Shown here in pieces: positions 28,401 through 43,400 of a stretch of 64,000 bases of DNA. This DNA is from Enoplosus armatus (Eukaryota; Chordata; Actinopteri; Centrarchiformes; Enoplosidae). Every line of letters begins with the position of its first letter. Positions within the stretch are counted from its first letter, which is position 1. Under the pieces are notes generated by a model. That model saw only the letters and a program-made list of their open reading frames with translations, had not been told where the DNA came from and searched no databases. A program made the position numbers and the translations under genes. The DNA lies in contig NC_092182.1 in NCBI RefSeq assembly GCF_043641665.1, positions 14,523,456-14,587,455 of the forward strand, written 5' to 3'.

Positions 28401-31400
28401 CTGTAAATCAGATTGAGCAGCAGACACAATATTTTCTGTTCTATTTACAACCAAACTCTGGGGAGACGACAAGGACACGAGGTTGGTTTTAATCTCCTTG
28501 AGAAGTGTAAAGGGGAGAAAATGGTTCCAAAACAAGGACATCTTATTTACTCAGAGCCACAGATGACTTTCAGCACTAATTGATGTGAAATATTGTGCAA
28601 CGTAAGAAACAGTTGACTTCCCCTCTCTCATTATCTCTGATTCTCACTCTCTTCCTCCTCCTCCTCCTCCTCCTCCTTCTCAATCTATCACCTCTTTCCT
28701 TTCTCTCCTCCTCCGTTCTTCCACTCGTTCTCGCACAGACGCTGGCGCTCGTCGTCTCATCACAGATTAAAAAGGGGCTGACTATTTTTTTTATATGATA
28801 CAGCTCAGCCTAATTTGTTCTGAATGAATTATGCATTGTGTCACTCATGGGGTGACAGAAAATGTATTTTCATGAATATTTGCTGCATTTTTCTATTTTC
28901 CAGAAGCTCCTTTTTAAAAATCCTCCCTAAGTACTGTTACAGAAAATTTCATTACAGGACGTCTGTTACAAGTGATGCTTTAGGTGGGACATGGTAAAAG
29001 CGACGGAGACAGAATGTACAGAATTTCTTTCACTTTTGTTTTGTTTTCAACGCCGTTTTCACCGCTGTATTTTCTTTTGTCTGTGTAAAAAAGACTGATT
29101 ACGTCTACTGTGATTCAATATGGTAAAAAAAAAACCCTGAAAAAGTCCAAGGTGGGCCAAATACTTTTTAAAGCCACTGTTCTTTAACCATTTATTGTTG
29201 TTTTTTAATTGCTTTAATTACTTTGGCACTTAATTAGCAGCTCATTTGCATTTCTCCCCATTTGCATTGTCACTTTCTATTAGTGGAAGTATTTCCTGAG
29301 CTGTCAACATCGCAGGAGGACTTTGTTTACTTTAAAATGTTGCAGCCAGAAAAAAAGGCAACTTTTGGATAGATGGGGACATATAATCCAAGTGAGTCAG
29401 TTGATTTGCTGATTTTTTTAATGAAAATCTTAAAAAACAAAACAAAACACCACACCGTTGTGTTGGGTGACATGTTCATTAACCTGAACATGGGCACTGT
29501 AGTTTATTTTTAGCCGATCCCACATACACAGTCCTGCTGCTGTAAACACTCACTCAGCACCAACTCTGCGAATGAAAATAGTCCCCAACAAAAAGTGCTG
29601 AGCTGCTTTAGGAAACTAGTTAGGCTCTTTTAAAAATGTAAATATATATTTATGGCCTGTTTTTAAATGTACATCTTCAGTAAGAACCCATGGGCTTCAG
29701 GCTGAGAGACACAGACAGGGAAGTCAGAAAGTATTGAGAGATGGACTAACGCATTGTTTGTTTTGGTCTTTTCATGGCCAAAATATATAGAATATTGCTA
29801 GACTTGTCCTTTAATAAATGTATTTATTTAATTGGTAAACAGTTGTCGTTACCCAGTTGTTCAGCCACTGAGCACAGATTAAACTCAAAGGGCTTTTTAG
29901 TTTATACTCCAGATTGATATATACTCAATCAGACCAAACCAGTGACAGATGAAGAAATGATGCACCCATGGGCTTCGTCATCACAAACTCATGAAAAAAA
30001 ACAGTGACAGGAGCAGTGATTACAATTCAGCATGCGACAGGCAGGAAAAGAGAGAAAAAGCAGAAACGGAAAAACAGAAAAGTTTGAAGAGATTAGGAGA
30101 GGATGAGAAGGAAGAATGTGCCAAACAGGCTGTGGAAATCAAGCTGAGAAACCTAGATTCAAAGTACAAAGCCTCACACCATGTCCAAAGGGTTCTCACC
30201 CACTCTGGAGCGACCAACTTGCCAGCTCACATGGACTGACAACAGAAAATGTTCACAGGTTTGGAAAGAATGCACCTTATGCCGGATTGAGTTGCAGACC
30301 GAAGCCAGCAGAGCGGAAACACAACACACCTAATAACAGAGTCTCTCATGAAAACAGAGCAACAGCAGTCTGAAAGTTTTTGTAGACTCTCAGCATCTTC
30401 GCAGCCAAGCATGAAAGGGACGCCTGACAAACAAATTATCTCTCTGTTTCCATAGCGATCTATGAATGGCCTGAGCTAGTGCCTGTGACAACCAGATGCC
30501 TGGGAAGACAAGACTCGCCCATAAAAAGCCAGCGCTCTGCAGAAAGCCTGTTATTACTGCTATCATTCAATTGGACTTGATTTGCATAATTAAACTCTGT
30601 TATTGCCTGGCTCTGGAAGCAACTGCAAGTCCCTGCTCTTACCAACTGGATGACGGAGGACAAGGGGGAACTTAAGGGAGGAATGTACCCTCAGCTGACC
30701 CCTGGCTGTGACTAATCAATATTAAGATTATCCATTAAATTTAACTTGATAAGGCTCCGTTGCCTGTAGATTGGTCATATATTTCTGTGCAGCTCGAGGG
30801 CAGAGTGCAGACTGATGAGGTGAGTCACAGCCTGGACTTCACTCTGCTAACTACATGAAAGGCCCTGACAGAGCAGAACAGAGCAGGTCCCGACTGAGAA
30901 ACAGAGAGAGAGAGGCAGCAGAAAAGAGAAGAAGCTCTCAGGCTTACATAAAGCATCGTGTATACAAGCTGCATACAGAACCTGCAGCCTACAAATCCAA
31001 ATATCAACCATTCTTGTGCAGAAATGTTCTTATGTCCTTTGCATTAAATATTTTTAAGTAATTTGTTGATCCCTCTGTGTTAAAGAATGAAAGTGAACAA
31101 TAATGGACCATTATTAAAAAAATAAACAATAGAAACAATAGAAGCAGCACAGACATACACAAGGGGATCTCGAAGAACCTCAGAGACAAATGGAGGAAAT
31201 TGTTGGCCATTTGACAGCACCTGAAGCCAAATACTTGATTCATGCTCACAGAAAACCTCCGTAAAATGCAGCCATTTACTCCAAGACCAGGCAGCCACAA
31301 ATGGATAACAACACAACCCATTCAACTGCACTATGACATAGCATTTTTCACAGAAACACATCAATAAATCATTTCATTTAGAGAACCCATGGTCTGGGAG

Positions 31401-34400
31401 CTGTTGCAGGCCAGTTGACACTTTGTTACATGCAGCTGAAAGCCAAACAGATCAAATCAGAGTCTTACCTCGACAAGGTGTGGAGTGGGATTGAACCCAC
31501 ACATGTTGCACACTTGGTGGTGGCACTGTGTACAGGTGTTGTAGTTGGGTTGTTCTGCTGTGTTGCCGATGTTGAGGTTTGTCTTGCAGAGAGGACAACA
31601 AGCTTTGGGTTTAGAGGAGTCTGGGGCAGCGGGCTGTTGTTGCTGCTGGGCAGGGGCTCGAGGCCCTTGGTGTGCAGGCTGAGGTCCTGAGGGTTTACTT
31701 GCCCCAGGCCCTGGACCAGGAGGTCCTCCTGGTTTGGGGGCCGGCTTTGGGGGCTGTTGTTGGGGTTGAGTAGTCTCAGATATGAGAGTGCTGGCTTGGT
31801 TAAGGAGAGAAGCTCCAAAGCCAAACAACTTCCCAAAAGTCTGCTCTGGAGGTGGGGGCTGTCGCGAAGGGGAGCTCCCCGCACTGCGAGTGTGGTCCTG
31901 GCGGGGGTGCTGAGGTTGGTGAGCAGGAGAGCTGCGGGACAGATCAGGCTGGGACGGGGCCTTTGCCATGCCCGGGAGAGGGACTGCCCCTGGAGGGAGC
32001 CTTGCTTGTTGCTGACCTGGGCCAGCTGGACCAGTCTGTCTGGTAGGGCCAGGCGCTGGATGGCCCTGCGATGGATGGGCCTGTGCCGGATGGGCCTGCG
32101 CCGGATGGGCCTGCGCCGGATGGGCTTGGGCCGGGTGGGCCTGCGCCGGATGGGCCTGCGCTGGATGGGCCTGTGCTGGATGGGACTGCGCCGGATGGCC
32201 CTGCGCTGGAGGCTGCATCTGAGGAGGGATCTGTGTCTGGGGTGCAGGCTGAGTCGAAGCATCAGGTTTAAGTTCTGGTTTGGCTGCATGAGAAGGAGAG
32301 TGTATCTGTTGCTGACTCTTGGAGCGTGGTGTCGTCATGTCCATCCCCAACGCTCTCTGCATCTGACAGTTCAGACATAGCCACTCTTGAACCTGTGACA
32401 GAAAAAGATTAAAAAAAACAAACAATGACCATAAGCTACAGTATCCAGTCTTCACCCTTCAGTATATAAATGGCTGTGGGAATTAAAGAAACCGTTTGAC
32501 AGATTGGGAAATATGCTTATTCACTTCCATGTGAATAAGTATTAGATGAGAAGTTTGATAACACTCTCATGTCTGTACTCACTCAAAGTGACAGCAATAG
32601 TCTGGCACATAATCCCCCATAAAACCGCAACTAGTCGATTTTACATTTGGGTTCTCTACAGATTAAACAAACTAAATATAATTAGTGAGCTTCAGCTTTA
32701 GTGTGCTGATGGGCAAATTTTGTTAGCTAGCTGTATGCTAAACTAAACTAATCTGCTGCTGATGGTAGCTTCATATTTATCAAACAGACAAGATATTCTA
32801 ATCTAACAAGAAAGCAAATAAGCATATTTACCAAAATGTTGAATTATTCCTTTAATAAAAAATTGACAGGGCTACTGTAGATGATAAAAAAAATTGGTCA
32901 ATTATTGAAATAAGTCAAAATATCTTTAAAACAGATACAGTAACTTGGTTATAGTGTCTGCATCTTCTCCCTGCATTTCTCTGGGTTTCTACTGCATGCT
33001 CCACTTTCTTTTCACTGTCCAAAGAGATGCAAGTAACATGAACTAAAAACTCTAAACTGCCTCTGGGCGTGAATGTGAACATGAGTGTGTTGGTCTGTTT
33101 ATGTGATGGACTGGCTGCCTTCCCTTCCCCCCATCCAATGCATGCTGGGATAGCCTCTGGCCGGCTCTGAATAGGGGAAAATTGTGTGTGGAAAATGATG
33201 GAATGAAAGAACAATTGTGAATGATGTAAAATATCTCATTGAGGAAGGATTTAAGCGTCCCCGGGCCTCCACATCGGGCATTTATTGGTAAACACCATTT
33301 ACCCATAAACAAATGTGTAATAAATAAATGTGACAGACGGGTTGAACACTGGACTTTTTCAATAAATCATGGCTGCCCCCGATTTTGTATCTTCCCTTGT
33401 GTCTTTTCTGCGTGTCTCTCCGCTTTTTGCTTTCTCTTACATTCCCTCTCATTACACATGTTCCTCTTCTCATTAAAATCCTCCCACCATTCTCCTCTTG
33501 TTTCTCCAGCTGTTCTTATTTCCTTTATGTCTTTGCTTCTTCCTTGTTCTCTTTCAGCTCCATATAGGCACATAAGGAGGTGAAAGTCAGGAAGAGGCCC
33601 TAGTGATGGCACATGGCCATACGTGGTAATTGGCATCCTGGTGCTTTGACAGCTGACACACTATTGTAGCTGTCTTGGATTTGTGGTCATTACATAATGC
33701 CTTAATGCATTATAAATGCAGTCAGAGAAAGGTTGTGTAAGGGTTGGGGCTGGGTTGGAGGTCTGGGGCACAAAGAGCAAGGTGGGAGGCTTGGCCTCCG
33801 GCTATTTTCCTTTATATCTTTGGGTAAAAAATTCCCTTTAAGCCTGTAAAGATGGACTCATGAAGATTTTGATTTGGCTTCAGCTGAGAGTTTTTAGTAC
33901 TCTGAGAGCTGCCAGAGCAAGGACCGAAAATGCAGAGAGATCTCTTCACTTCTACTGTCGAATCCAATGTCTCTGCAAGCCTGTGGCCATGGATGATTGA
34001 TCCACACACAAGCTCACAAACACACAAACAACACATACACACACAGCCTATGAGTTACTATGAAGAACACCACAGTTTATGTACATAATATAATCCTAAG
34101 ATTCTTGATTATTCTTGTAAAGCCTGTACTTTGCAGTTATTGAGAAGTGATCAAACCAGCGCCTGTGAAGTACAATTTAATACTACAATAGTATTTCAAC
34201 AACAACCAACACAGTTTTACTATACATATATGATTCAAACTTTACAATGACGGTGTACAATACAGTAATATTTAAAAGGTCATCTAAATATTTTTGGCTC
34301 TAGTAATTGTGATTGTATGCTGGTTATATGCTGAATTGTGCTCATGTAATAACTTGTAATTGTTGTTTTACTTCTTTAATAGGTTTTAATTGCAAAATGT

Positions 34401-37400
34401 TATTGTCTGCGTAGACCATTGTTCGGTATACTGTCCTTAAATACAGTGTTACAAAAGCACTTTATACAAGCTAGCAGGCTGGTTGTCTCTTCAGTTTAGC
34501 TACAGTAGTATGAGTCACTGAACTTAAAGTGTAGTATTGCTCCACATATTGCAAAGCGCTGACTCACTGCTGTGCTTCGACTTTTAGTTTAACAAGAAAC
34601 TCTGCTAAAACAGTAACGTAAACCCAGCTGATAACATCTAATTTTGCAGTAGCCTGATAATCCGACTGAACTTCCACTTTGTTGCGCTTCATTATTCATT
34701 AATGATTACTTGTTTGAATTACTGATAAAATCGAGATTTGGGCAGTGATTCAGAGGTCTGGAACAGGGCTAATTTTTCTGGTCTCCAGTGGTAAAAGTCC
34801 CTGATGAAGTGATATTGAAATGTACTTAGTATATTCAGTATGCCCTGACATTACCATTAGGTGTGGCTAGACATGCACACGTCAGACCACATTGGTATAG
34901 TCAGAAGTACAGTAACCTAGTTCCACACACTCTGAACCTACATCTCTGATCTGTGCTGTGCTCAATGACAACTGCTTCTCTGGTTGGAGAAACAATCGGC
35001 CAATCAGGGTGAGCTCTTCAAGACTCTCCAAATGCGATTGGACTGAATGGATCAAATTGTTACAATACAAAGAGTAGTTTTGGGGTGTTTGTGACACTCA
35101 GAATACAGACTTAATTTCATCATTTCACAGCTGTTCCTCCTGTAGTGATTGTATATGGGGGAAAAAAAATTTTGGGCCAGTGTGCATCATGTGATCCTGC
35201 AATAACCTTAAACTTACACCTCCTGAAAATCCAGTGGTGCTGGGTGTGGTCTGTGGTGAGACAGGCTTGACATTATCAACCAGACAGGGCAGTGAAAGAC
35301 TTCTCTTCAGCCTGCTGTTAAGTTACTCTTTAGTGCCAAGGTAACACAGTGTTTTAATTATATAACTGAGGTATCATTTTCTTTTAAATAGTTAGACTTT
35401 TGGCACTGACCAAGATCTCTGATGTACATATCCTAATATTTCCATTCAAAATTACAGTGTACACTTCTTTAAAGTGTAAAGTAACCACTCCACCTGCCTT
35501 ACAGTATTTCTGTCTGTCTCCAAGTCAGTCATTCAGACAGTCAGTCATTGTATAGGTCAGGATAGACAGAGTAAGTCACAGGCTCAGCTGCATCCTAGCC
35601 TTGTGCCTGGCCCCTTGCCAGTGCTCAGTAAAAGGAGTGATGAGGCCACGGTTTTCACTGTCAATCAGGGAAACCGAAAAGCCAGGAGCGGAGGTGAACC
35701 CTGGGGACAGTTAGAGTAATGTGGACAGTGAAATAAGCCAACACTGGAGCAACACAACACCATCCAATCAGAGACTCACAAGTGGGAACTCCTCTTTCCA
35801 TCATTATTATTGTCCTTGATATTCTTTCTTCTTTCCACATTACAGTTAGGATAATCATATTAAGCCCATTGGGGAAAAAAACAAACCGGAAAAACAAAGA
35901 AAGCAGCTGCGGGGAGGGCAAGCAGCTATTTATCAATTTCACCGTGTCTCTGCTTGCCTCCGCCTCATCTCTCCTTCTCATTCCTCTCTGCGTCCCCCTT
36001 GTTATGAGGCAATCATGTGGATCTTTATGAAATCTGATCTGTATCAGCAAAAAACAAGCGCACTGCTCACTGTCTCCTGCCTTCCTTCTCTGTCTGTTCT
36101 CTGTTGCAACCCTCCATCTTGTTCTCCTTCACCCATCTTTATTCCTCCTTCTTATCTGCATCTCTTACATCCCAACGCTCCCTCTAACTCTCCTCCTCCA
36201 TCTCCCTCTCCATCTCAAGTATATACATTTTTGTATATGTGTGTGTGTACAATGGTATGATACACGTCAAAGGTCATAAGCAGGGACTGGAGCCCACAGT
36301 TCTGCGAGAACTCAGCGTCTGCCAACAGGATGCTCGAGCACCGTGGTTTCATGAAGAACAACGACTTGCTGCCAGAAATAGAACCTTTTAGCAGCAAGGG
36401 CCCACAGAGACTTGGATATGGATCAAATAATGAGAGCAAAGCCTTGGCAACACACACACACAAGCATTTACATTTTGAATTTTATGCTGATTTGGTAAGA
36501 TCTGATACTATTAATCATATCAACTAGGGCTGCAACTAATGATTATTTTTAATTGTCATTTCATTTGGAGATTATTTTCTGAATTGATTAAATGTTTGGT
36601 TTGTAAAGTGTCAGGGGAAAAAAAGTCAAATGTCTTCTTTTGTTCGACCAACAGTCCAAAACCTAAAGATATTCAGTTCTATCACGTAACTCAAAGAAAA
36701 GCAGCAACTCTTTACATTTCAGAAGCTGGAATTAGATAATGTTTGGCATTTTTGCTTAGTAAATGATTAATTGATTATCAAAACAGTAGCTGATTAAATT
36801 TCTATATCCACTAAAATGGATGTAACAGTAGAATCACTACTACACTAAATAGCTAAACATTATTATAAGTGATATTAATAACTATAAGGGACAGTGTCTT
36901 TATCAGAGGTGGAATTTCTTGAGTTTTTTCACTTTCTGGGACCTCAAGTCCACTGCCTTTCAAAGATAAATGTGTTTAATGCTAATATCTATCTGAAGGC
37001 TATAGCCTTGAGTTGCTTTGCAGAATCTGAGATGATGATCTCACCACACTGTCCATTTAGTAGCTGTTCTGGTGCTGTCAATCATATCACATATCTTCAT
37101 CAACAGATGGCATTTGCAATTTTTGGACCGCATACATTTTAGGGATATTTAGAGTTTGAAAATTAGCACTTTGTGTGTTTTTAAATGATCATAATTGAAA
37201 ATATCAGTGAATTAAGTCCTGTGTTTATTGACGCAACAGATGTTAACAGCATCACAAAACATTAATAGTTCAGATGTAGTCAATAAAGTAGATTCCAATC
37301 CTGTGTTTTGAATCACAAATTGTGTCTTTAAGTAAAAGATTTGAGTATTTTTGCAGCACTGGCCAGAACAACATCCCTGTGACGACAGAATGATCCTATA

Positions 37401-40400
37401 AGTTACATGCGTGAAGAGTAGAAGAAAACAAATGACAGCTTAGGGGAGAGGTAGAGGGGACTTTCTGCTTCACACACATACACTCATGCACATGTTAGAA
37501 GATGTAAGACTGCATACATCACACAGGTGCACAACGTTTCCCACTTCTCTCTTCTCCAGTGTGCATTTGTTGACAGGTATGAGACATCATGCACTCCATC
37601 ATTCCCCAGGAAGGCTGGGTGAGGAACGCGCTCAGAGACAGAAACAAACTTCAACCGAACAAGAATGCAGACAAAGAAAGAAAGAAAGCTCAGTCTCAGA
37701 GATCACAATGCGGTATCACCATGCAGTACGTACAGCAGCTGAGCACTGCAGTTTGGGGATCAGGATGCTTGGAATGCAGCGGTTTATCAATTCCTTGCAA
37801 ATTGGGCCAAAAGAAATTGAAATTCCTCCCAATGCCTCTCTCTTTCTCTCCCCCCTCTCTCTATGTCAAGTTGTCTCTGCTCAGCTCAACTCACACCCAG
37901 TCGGTCCAAAAAAAAAACAAGAAAAACACATGTTTTACTACTAAACATTGCCAAGCAGGGGACAACATTCATAAAAAAAAATAAAATAAGACTAGTAGAA
38001 ATTATGAGTGGTTGTGGGAAAATCACTGTTAGATTTCTATTCATGCTGTTTATTGAATGCCTCTCACCAGGTGTGCTGGTGCAGTGTCAGGCACAGCAGG
38101 GAGCCATGGTGTTACAAGGGATGCTGGAAAGTAGTGCAGAGTGGTAGTGGATAACATTATATCTTAATGAAGTACAGGAGATGGGCACAATATAATGACC
38201 ATCCATACAGTGTAATGCAAAGAAATACTAAGCTGTATCCCTGCAAAAGATATGCTGCCATCTTTGTTAAGCTTTTAAAATTCAATTTTTGCTGAGACAG
38301 ATGTGTCACAGATGTCGACTCTTCTCAGCTGGAATATTCAAGGCTGCATTTTGTGCTGTTGTCGTGTTGTACTAGAGGGTACTGCTGTAAAGTGGACCTA
38401 TTATTGGATAATAGACAACAAAATACTAGTATACACCACCACAAATTATAAACACCATAACCACCAGTCTCAAAACAAAACAAACATTGAATTCAGCTTC
38501 AAGAAAGTACTTTTTGGATTGCATATATTTTTGTGGTCTGATAAGCCACAAATAAAATATGCAATGATTACAGCAAAAGTATAGTACAGTCCTAATTGCT
38601 GTTAGAATTTTAAAGAAAGCAGGAAGCCTAAAAAGTGAGTGTTAAGACACAAACATGTGTGAAAAGCACTGGCAGAATAAATGGACACAAACAAATTACT
38701 TTTAATTCTGAAGCTAGGTTGGGAAAATGGACTAAAGATACGCCTAAATACCACCTAAATTCAAACAGATTGACAAGATGTGATGATTCCTACAGAGCTC
38801 AGCCCAGCTGACTCTAGTGAGTTGGGACTTTAAATGCAGTGAGTTATGGTGTAATAATTAAACCAGTGTCCCAGATTTAGTCTCTGGCAGCTCTCATTGC
38901 AAAATATTTTGGTATATGCAAAATTCAGCATGTAGCGTCTCAGCTGGATTCCTGACCCAGTTCATACTGTTTGTCCACTTAAAGCTCCAGTCTGTGACCA
39001 CAGCCTGATGCACTGTGTGACACACCGTCACCAAAACACTGACATTTTACATGTTGTGATTTAGTAAATTGAACATGCTGTTCAGTGAGAAGTTTCCTGT
39101 CTCATATTTGTATGAGAGGATTTAAAGTCAAAAGGATTAGAGATAAAACACATGTTAACCTAAACATTTAATTTCCAAAATCATTAGGTCTCATGTAAGA
39201 CTAATATATCTGTGTTATATCATATAATAATTGAATATATACTGTACATACTGTAACATATGTGTCAAAGGGAAAACAGCTTTGATTCCTTCCGAAGTGG
39301 TACAGCCTCCGCTGCTAACTCAGCAAATGGCACACACAGACAGGCTGACTACATCTAACCAAGAGTGAAACTCTCTTTGTCCTCACAAATAATTAAACAG
39401 CTAATTTTGCTGCAAAACCTTTGATGACTAGCAGCTGGTCTCATAAGCAAATTATTAAACTTCCGTTCAGAATATATTTTGTCACTCATTCATTCAACAG
39501 AAGACAGACACACACTTCAACCTCAGAGAGACTGCCAATCCATTTCAGGGCAGGAATAATTTACAAAACAAAGAAATGCAAAAGAAAAGACAGCATGACA
39601 AATGAACAGTCAGTCCAGACCTTCCCCCTCAAGGACCTGAACTAGAATGGTATTTTCAAATATGGAACATTTCAACTTTTTGTGAGGGTGAAATCTCCAT
39701 CATTCAGTTTTACATACATCACCAATGGCCACACATGCCATCCCTTAACTTCAACGCATGTGAAGCTCAAGCCAATATTAGTGAGAGATCCCCATAACAA
39801 CCTCATTGTCTTCCACTTTGACAGATCTGAATGCCATTGAATCTCTTGTGCCACATCATGCAAAGTTAGAGAGGGATTAGAGATGTCTGATGCTAAATAT
39901 TTGAATTAATTTGAGGGGATTAGGAACCAGGCTCTGGCTCCCCCGAGGTATAATGGACTTATCCTCAATGATATTACCGCATCACTTCAGTTCATATTTA
40001 TTTTTCACTACGCTATTATTTATAGACTCAGACCATGGATAATGTTGGAATCTAAATGTGGTCACTTATATAAACAATATGTATGCTATACAACAACTCA
40101 AGAAGACAACTCTTGACAAGTGTAGAAGGAATCACAAGTTAAAGTTCAATGCTGTACTTGAGACCAAGTTGCCTTCAAGTACACTTTGAAAAAAATAACA
40201 GAATGTTTACTTACAACACTACGGACAGCTTGTTCTCCCAGGTTGGTGTTACTATAGCAGCTTGGGAAAATCAATTTTGGGCTTTGGGATTAGAGCCTGG
40301 GCAACATTAAAGTCCAAGTCAGCTAAAGCGCCCGTCTCTGACTGAGAAACTTAGAGGTATCTTCCTATAAGTCTGTATCCCACAGCTGAACATGTGCAGG

Positions 40401-43400
40401 GATTGTTTTTTAGAGGGAGGAGGGGGATGAAACATTCAACTGACTGACCAACAGAGTGACTCATACTATCTGCTAGTCACAGCTAAAAACCCTCTTTTAC
40501 AAAAAGAGTGCTGGTGGAAAACTATTTATAGACTACACTCAAAGTTCTAAATTTACCTGTAAAGGACAACCTTAAAGCAGCATTAACTGCTTTTTTTGAA
40601 CACTTGGGGGCAGTGGAACAAGCTGTAAACACAGAATTGACATTATTTCGCCTTATAAAGTTGTTGTGGCAAACGTGTCAGCAAACTGTTCAGGAGACAC
40701 AGAGAAACATTAATATACATTTGGATTTTTTAACCTTGTTTTGGACTCCATCTTTTGGCTCTTTAGCTGCTACATGCAACACTATGTCCACTAGCTAGTC
40801 TCTAATATTGTCTGTCTGCTGTTGGTTGCAGGGCAGGTTGTGTACAGTGGGTTTATCTGAGGTTCTTTCGCTGAAAACAGCTGCCTGCTGCAACTGGAAA
40901 TGGGGGAACTGAATCAAAACATTAAAGTTTCGGGCCATTAAACCTAAACAATCAGCTGAAAGAGCCCAAAATGATCTGTAGAGCTGAGGGGAACCGCAGA
41001 GTTGGGGGATAATTCTCTGTGGATTCGTCACTACAAGCAACCTCATTCGCATACAAGTAGTCATGTAATCCATGGTTATAATAATTGGTTAGTACAACTT
41101 TAAATTATACACTATCAATATGTTTCATACTAATGAAACATTAACTTGTGTAATCTTAGTTGGAAATGTTTTAAAATGTAAAATATTGTATTTTGGAGTA
41201 AAAACAGATGCTTCATTTCTTGAATTGGCTGCTACTTATCTGTCAACTGTGGCCACCTACCTGATATATTTTGATCGGGGAGGAGGAGGAGGTATAGAGA
41301 GAGCCTCTGCAGCGTCTTTTGTGTGGGAGCGTTGGTTAAAACTGTTCCACAGCTTGTGGGATTGTTGGTTAAAAGAGAAAGAAGCAATTCCAAGGCACTC
41401 TTCAAACAAAAGCATTAAAAAGTCATCGTTTCATGACTCACTCAAAGAATGACTCGAATCCATCTCCAGTGTTTTGGCAACACTGATGCCTTCATCAAGG
41501 AGAAGCGCACCAAACTGCATGAAGAAAAGGTTTTGTTTTTAAAAGTGCCCCACAATACTTTTTTTATGTACTTCTATATTTTTGTATTGCAGCACTTGGA
41601 GCTGAATCAGTGTAGTGTTGCATAGCGTTAGAGTGAACACTCCGACTATTATGGTTAATCTACGATGATGCTTTTCTCTCCTGCTACCACACAGCTCTCC
41701 CTCCCTCTTTATTTCTGCTGTGGCTTTCTCAGGACCAGGCCACCGTTGCAGACAGAAGGAGGGTAGGATCTATAAATAGAAATTGGACCAATTATAAAGC
41801 AGATGTTCCCCTGTATGATGGTGGGAGAAAACTGTCGGGGGGGGGTCTGTGGCACTTTCACTCTCTCTCAGAGCTCTTGTTCTCTGCTGTTGTTTTACTC
41901 TCCGTCTCCGAGTTTGTCTTTGACTGTCTCGTTTCTCTGACTCTGTCTGGCTTTCTCCTTCCCTCTTTCATCACAGTGTTTTTAATCGAACACTTTCTTC
42001 ATTCCTCATTCTTTTTTTACCTTGCTGTTATCTGCATCATAACATAATCACAGGCGCACGTGTACATACGAGCTCACGTGTACGATCGCTCGCACGTTCT
42101 CAGCCAACATTTCTAAATAAACCTCGCCGTCTCAGTTTGACTGACAGCCCTGTAACAGACTGTGGCACGTAACACCCATTTGTTGCTCGCTGTTTACATC
42201 TCTCCAAATTGCATTCCCATCACCAGGTTGTTTAACACAGCTCCGACTTGTATTTCAACAATTCTTATCATTCCTCAAACAATCCTACAAGAATGGGGAG
42301 AACCTCAACTGATAAGGTGGCTGTTTGCTAAATGTTGAAAAAAAAAGTGCTCTAATTTATGCTTTTGATTCCAGGCTTGAGATACCATTTAGGACTTTGT
42401 GGTGAATAAGCATCATCTAAAATATCCAAATATGGAATCGCCCTCGGTTATCAACATTTTAATCAGCACTGCCATCTTTCTGTAATTTGAGAGGAAATCC
42501 TCTTCAGTAACAGGTTTTGCTCATATTATCCCTATAATCTGGGACAGTTCAATCAGTGTCTGTAGATGATTGATGTAAACAGAAACACATCTCTTCCAAA
42601 GCAGGACGTGAACCCAGACTGAGCCGTCATCAAGAGACCATCCTGGAACTGCAATAAATTAGGTACTGTTTTTAATAGAAAATGCCACAGGTGATTAAAA
42701 GTATTATAACCCTGGGAAAGAAAATCCTGAAAGTCTCCACTTTATCACAAGAATAACAATAACTGCTCCTGCTTAGGAGGAACTTTTCACTTTCAACTTC
42801 CTTACATGGCTATCCTTTTCTCCGGGTCTGTCCTCGCCATCACTTGTAATCGTAAATTCCAGTCATCGCCATCTTTGACGTTATCATCACCTTGATCGGC
42901 AACAACGGTGGCCATCATCAGTTCCGCTGATGAGTGATAAGGTTGTGTTAAGATCTGCTGCAGCGAGGCAAAAGCCCAATCCATGCTAAGTAGGTTAGGG
43001 GGGTAAATCTTCAGGTCTCCAGAGGCTGAGCGCTTTCCCTCCGTGCCTCTCTCTCTCTCTCTCCCTGTCAGCATCTGACAAGCTCACCAAGGCTGAGCTG
43101 AAAAATACCCATAACATCCACCTCCGCCGTTCTCTTTACTGCCATGCTCTCCTTCACTCCTTGCCATGATCTATTCTTTACTGTCTGTCTCCACTTTGGT
43201 CCACGCTTTTCTTTCCTCGTCCTTCCATCTCCCACGGCTTCCTCTCTCCAACTTTTGCAGAATCTCCCTTCTCATACACGCAAATATGCACTCATGCAAG
43301 CAATACATTTACACGCACACATCTACAGTTCCAAAAACTCAACATTTACTCCCTAAACCCTAGTATTTATTCAGCCTACAGTTGCTCTGATCGCCCCTAG

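Larger units (their letters stand above)
11628..31468 (-). other. bsn: bsn intron 3 (19.8 kb)
   Basis: This is the largest intron in the window. No ORF in it has recognisable protein similarity. It contains GT, pentanucleotide, C/CA and CTC microsatellites, repeat fragments at 13,392-13,465, 17,600-17,665 and 20,385-20,595, an inverted-repeat element at 15,727-16,013, and candidate regulatory stretches at about 14,340-14,620, 28,800-29,330 and 30,530-30,800. The remaining sequence looks like ordinary AT-rich fish intron. Confidence 0.9.

Noticed and set aside
31465..32380. Long ORFs on the plus strand (207 codons) and in another minus frame (274 codons) over bsn exon 3
   Set aside because: They are shadows of the GC-rich 15-bp repeat, which has no stops in any frame; the translations are R/M/G/L or R/P/I repeats without homology, while the true frame has both zinc-finger halves.
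37486..37984. Two overlapping plus-strand ORFs of 152 and 131 codons in bsn intron 2
   Set aside because: No recognisable similarity, no splice signals, and they end in A-rich low-complexity sequence.
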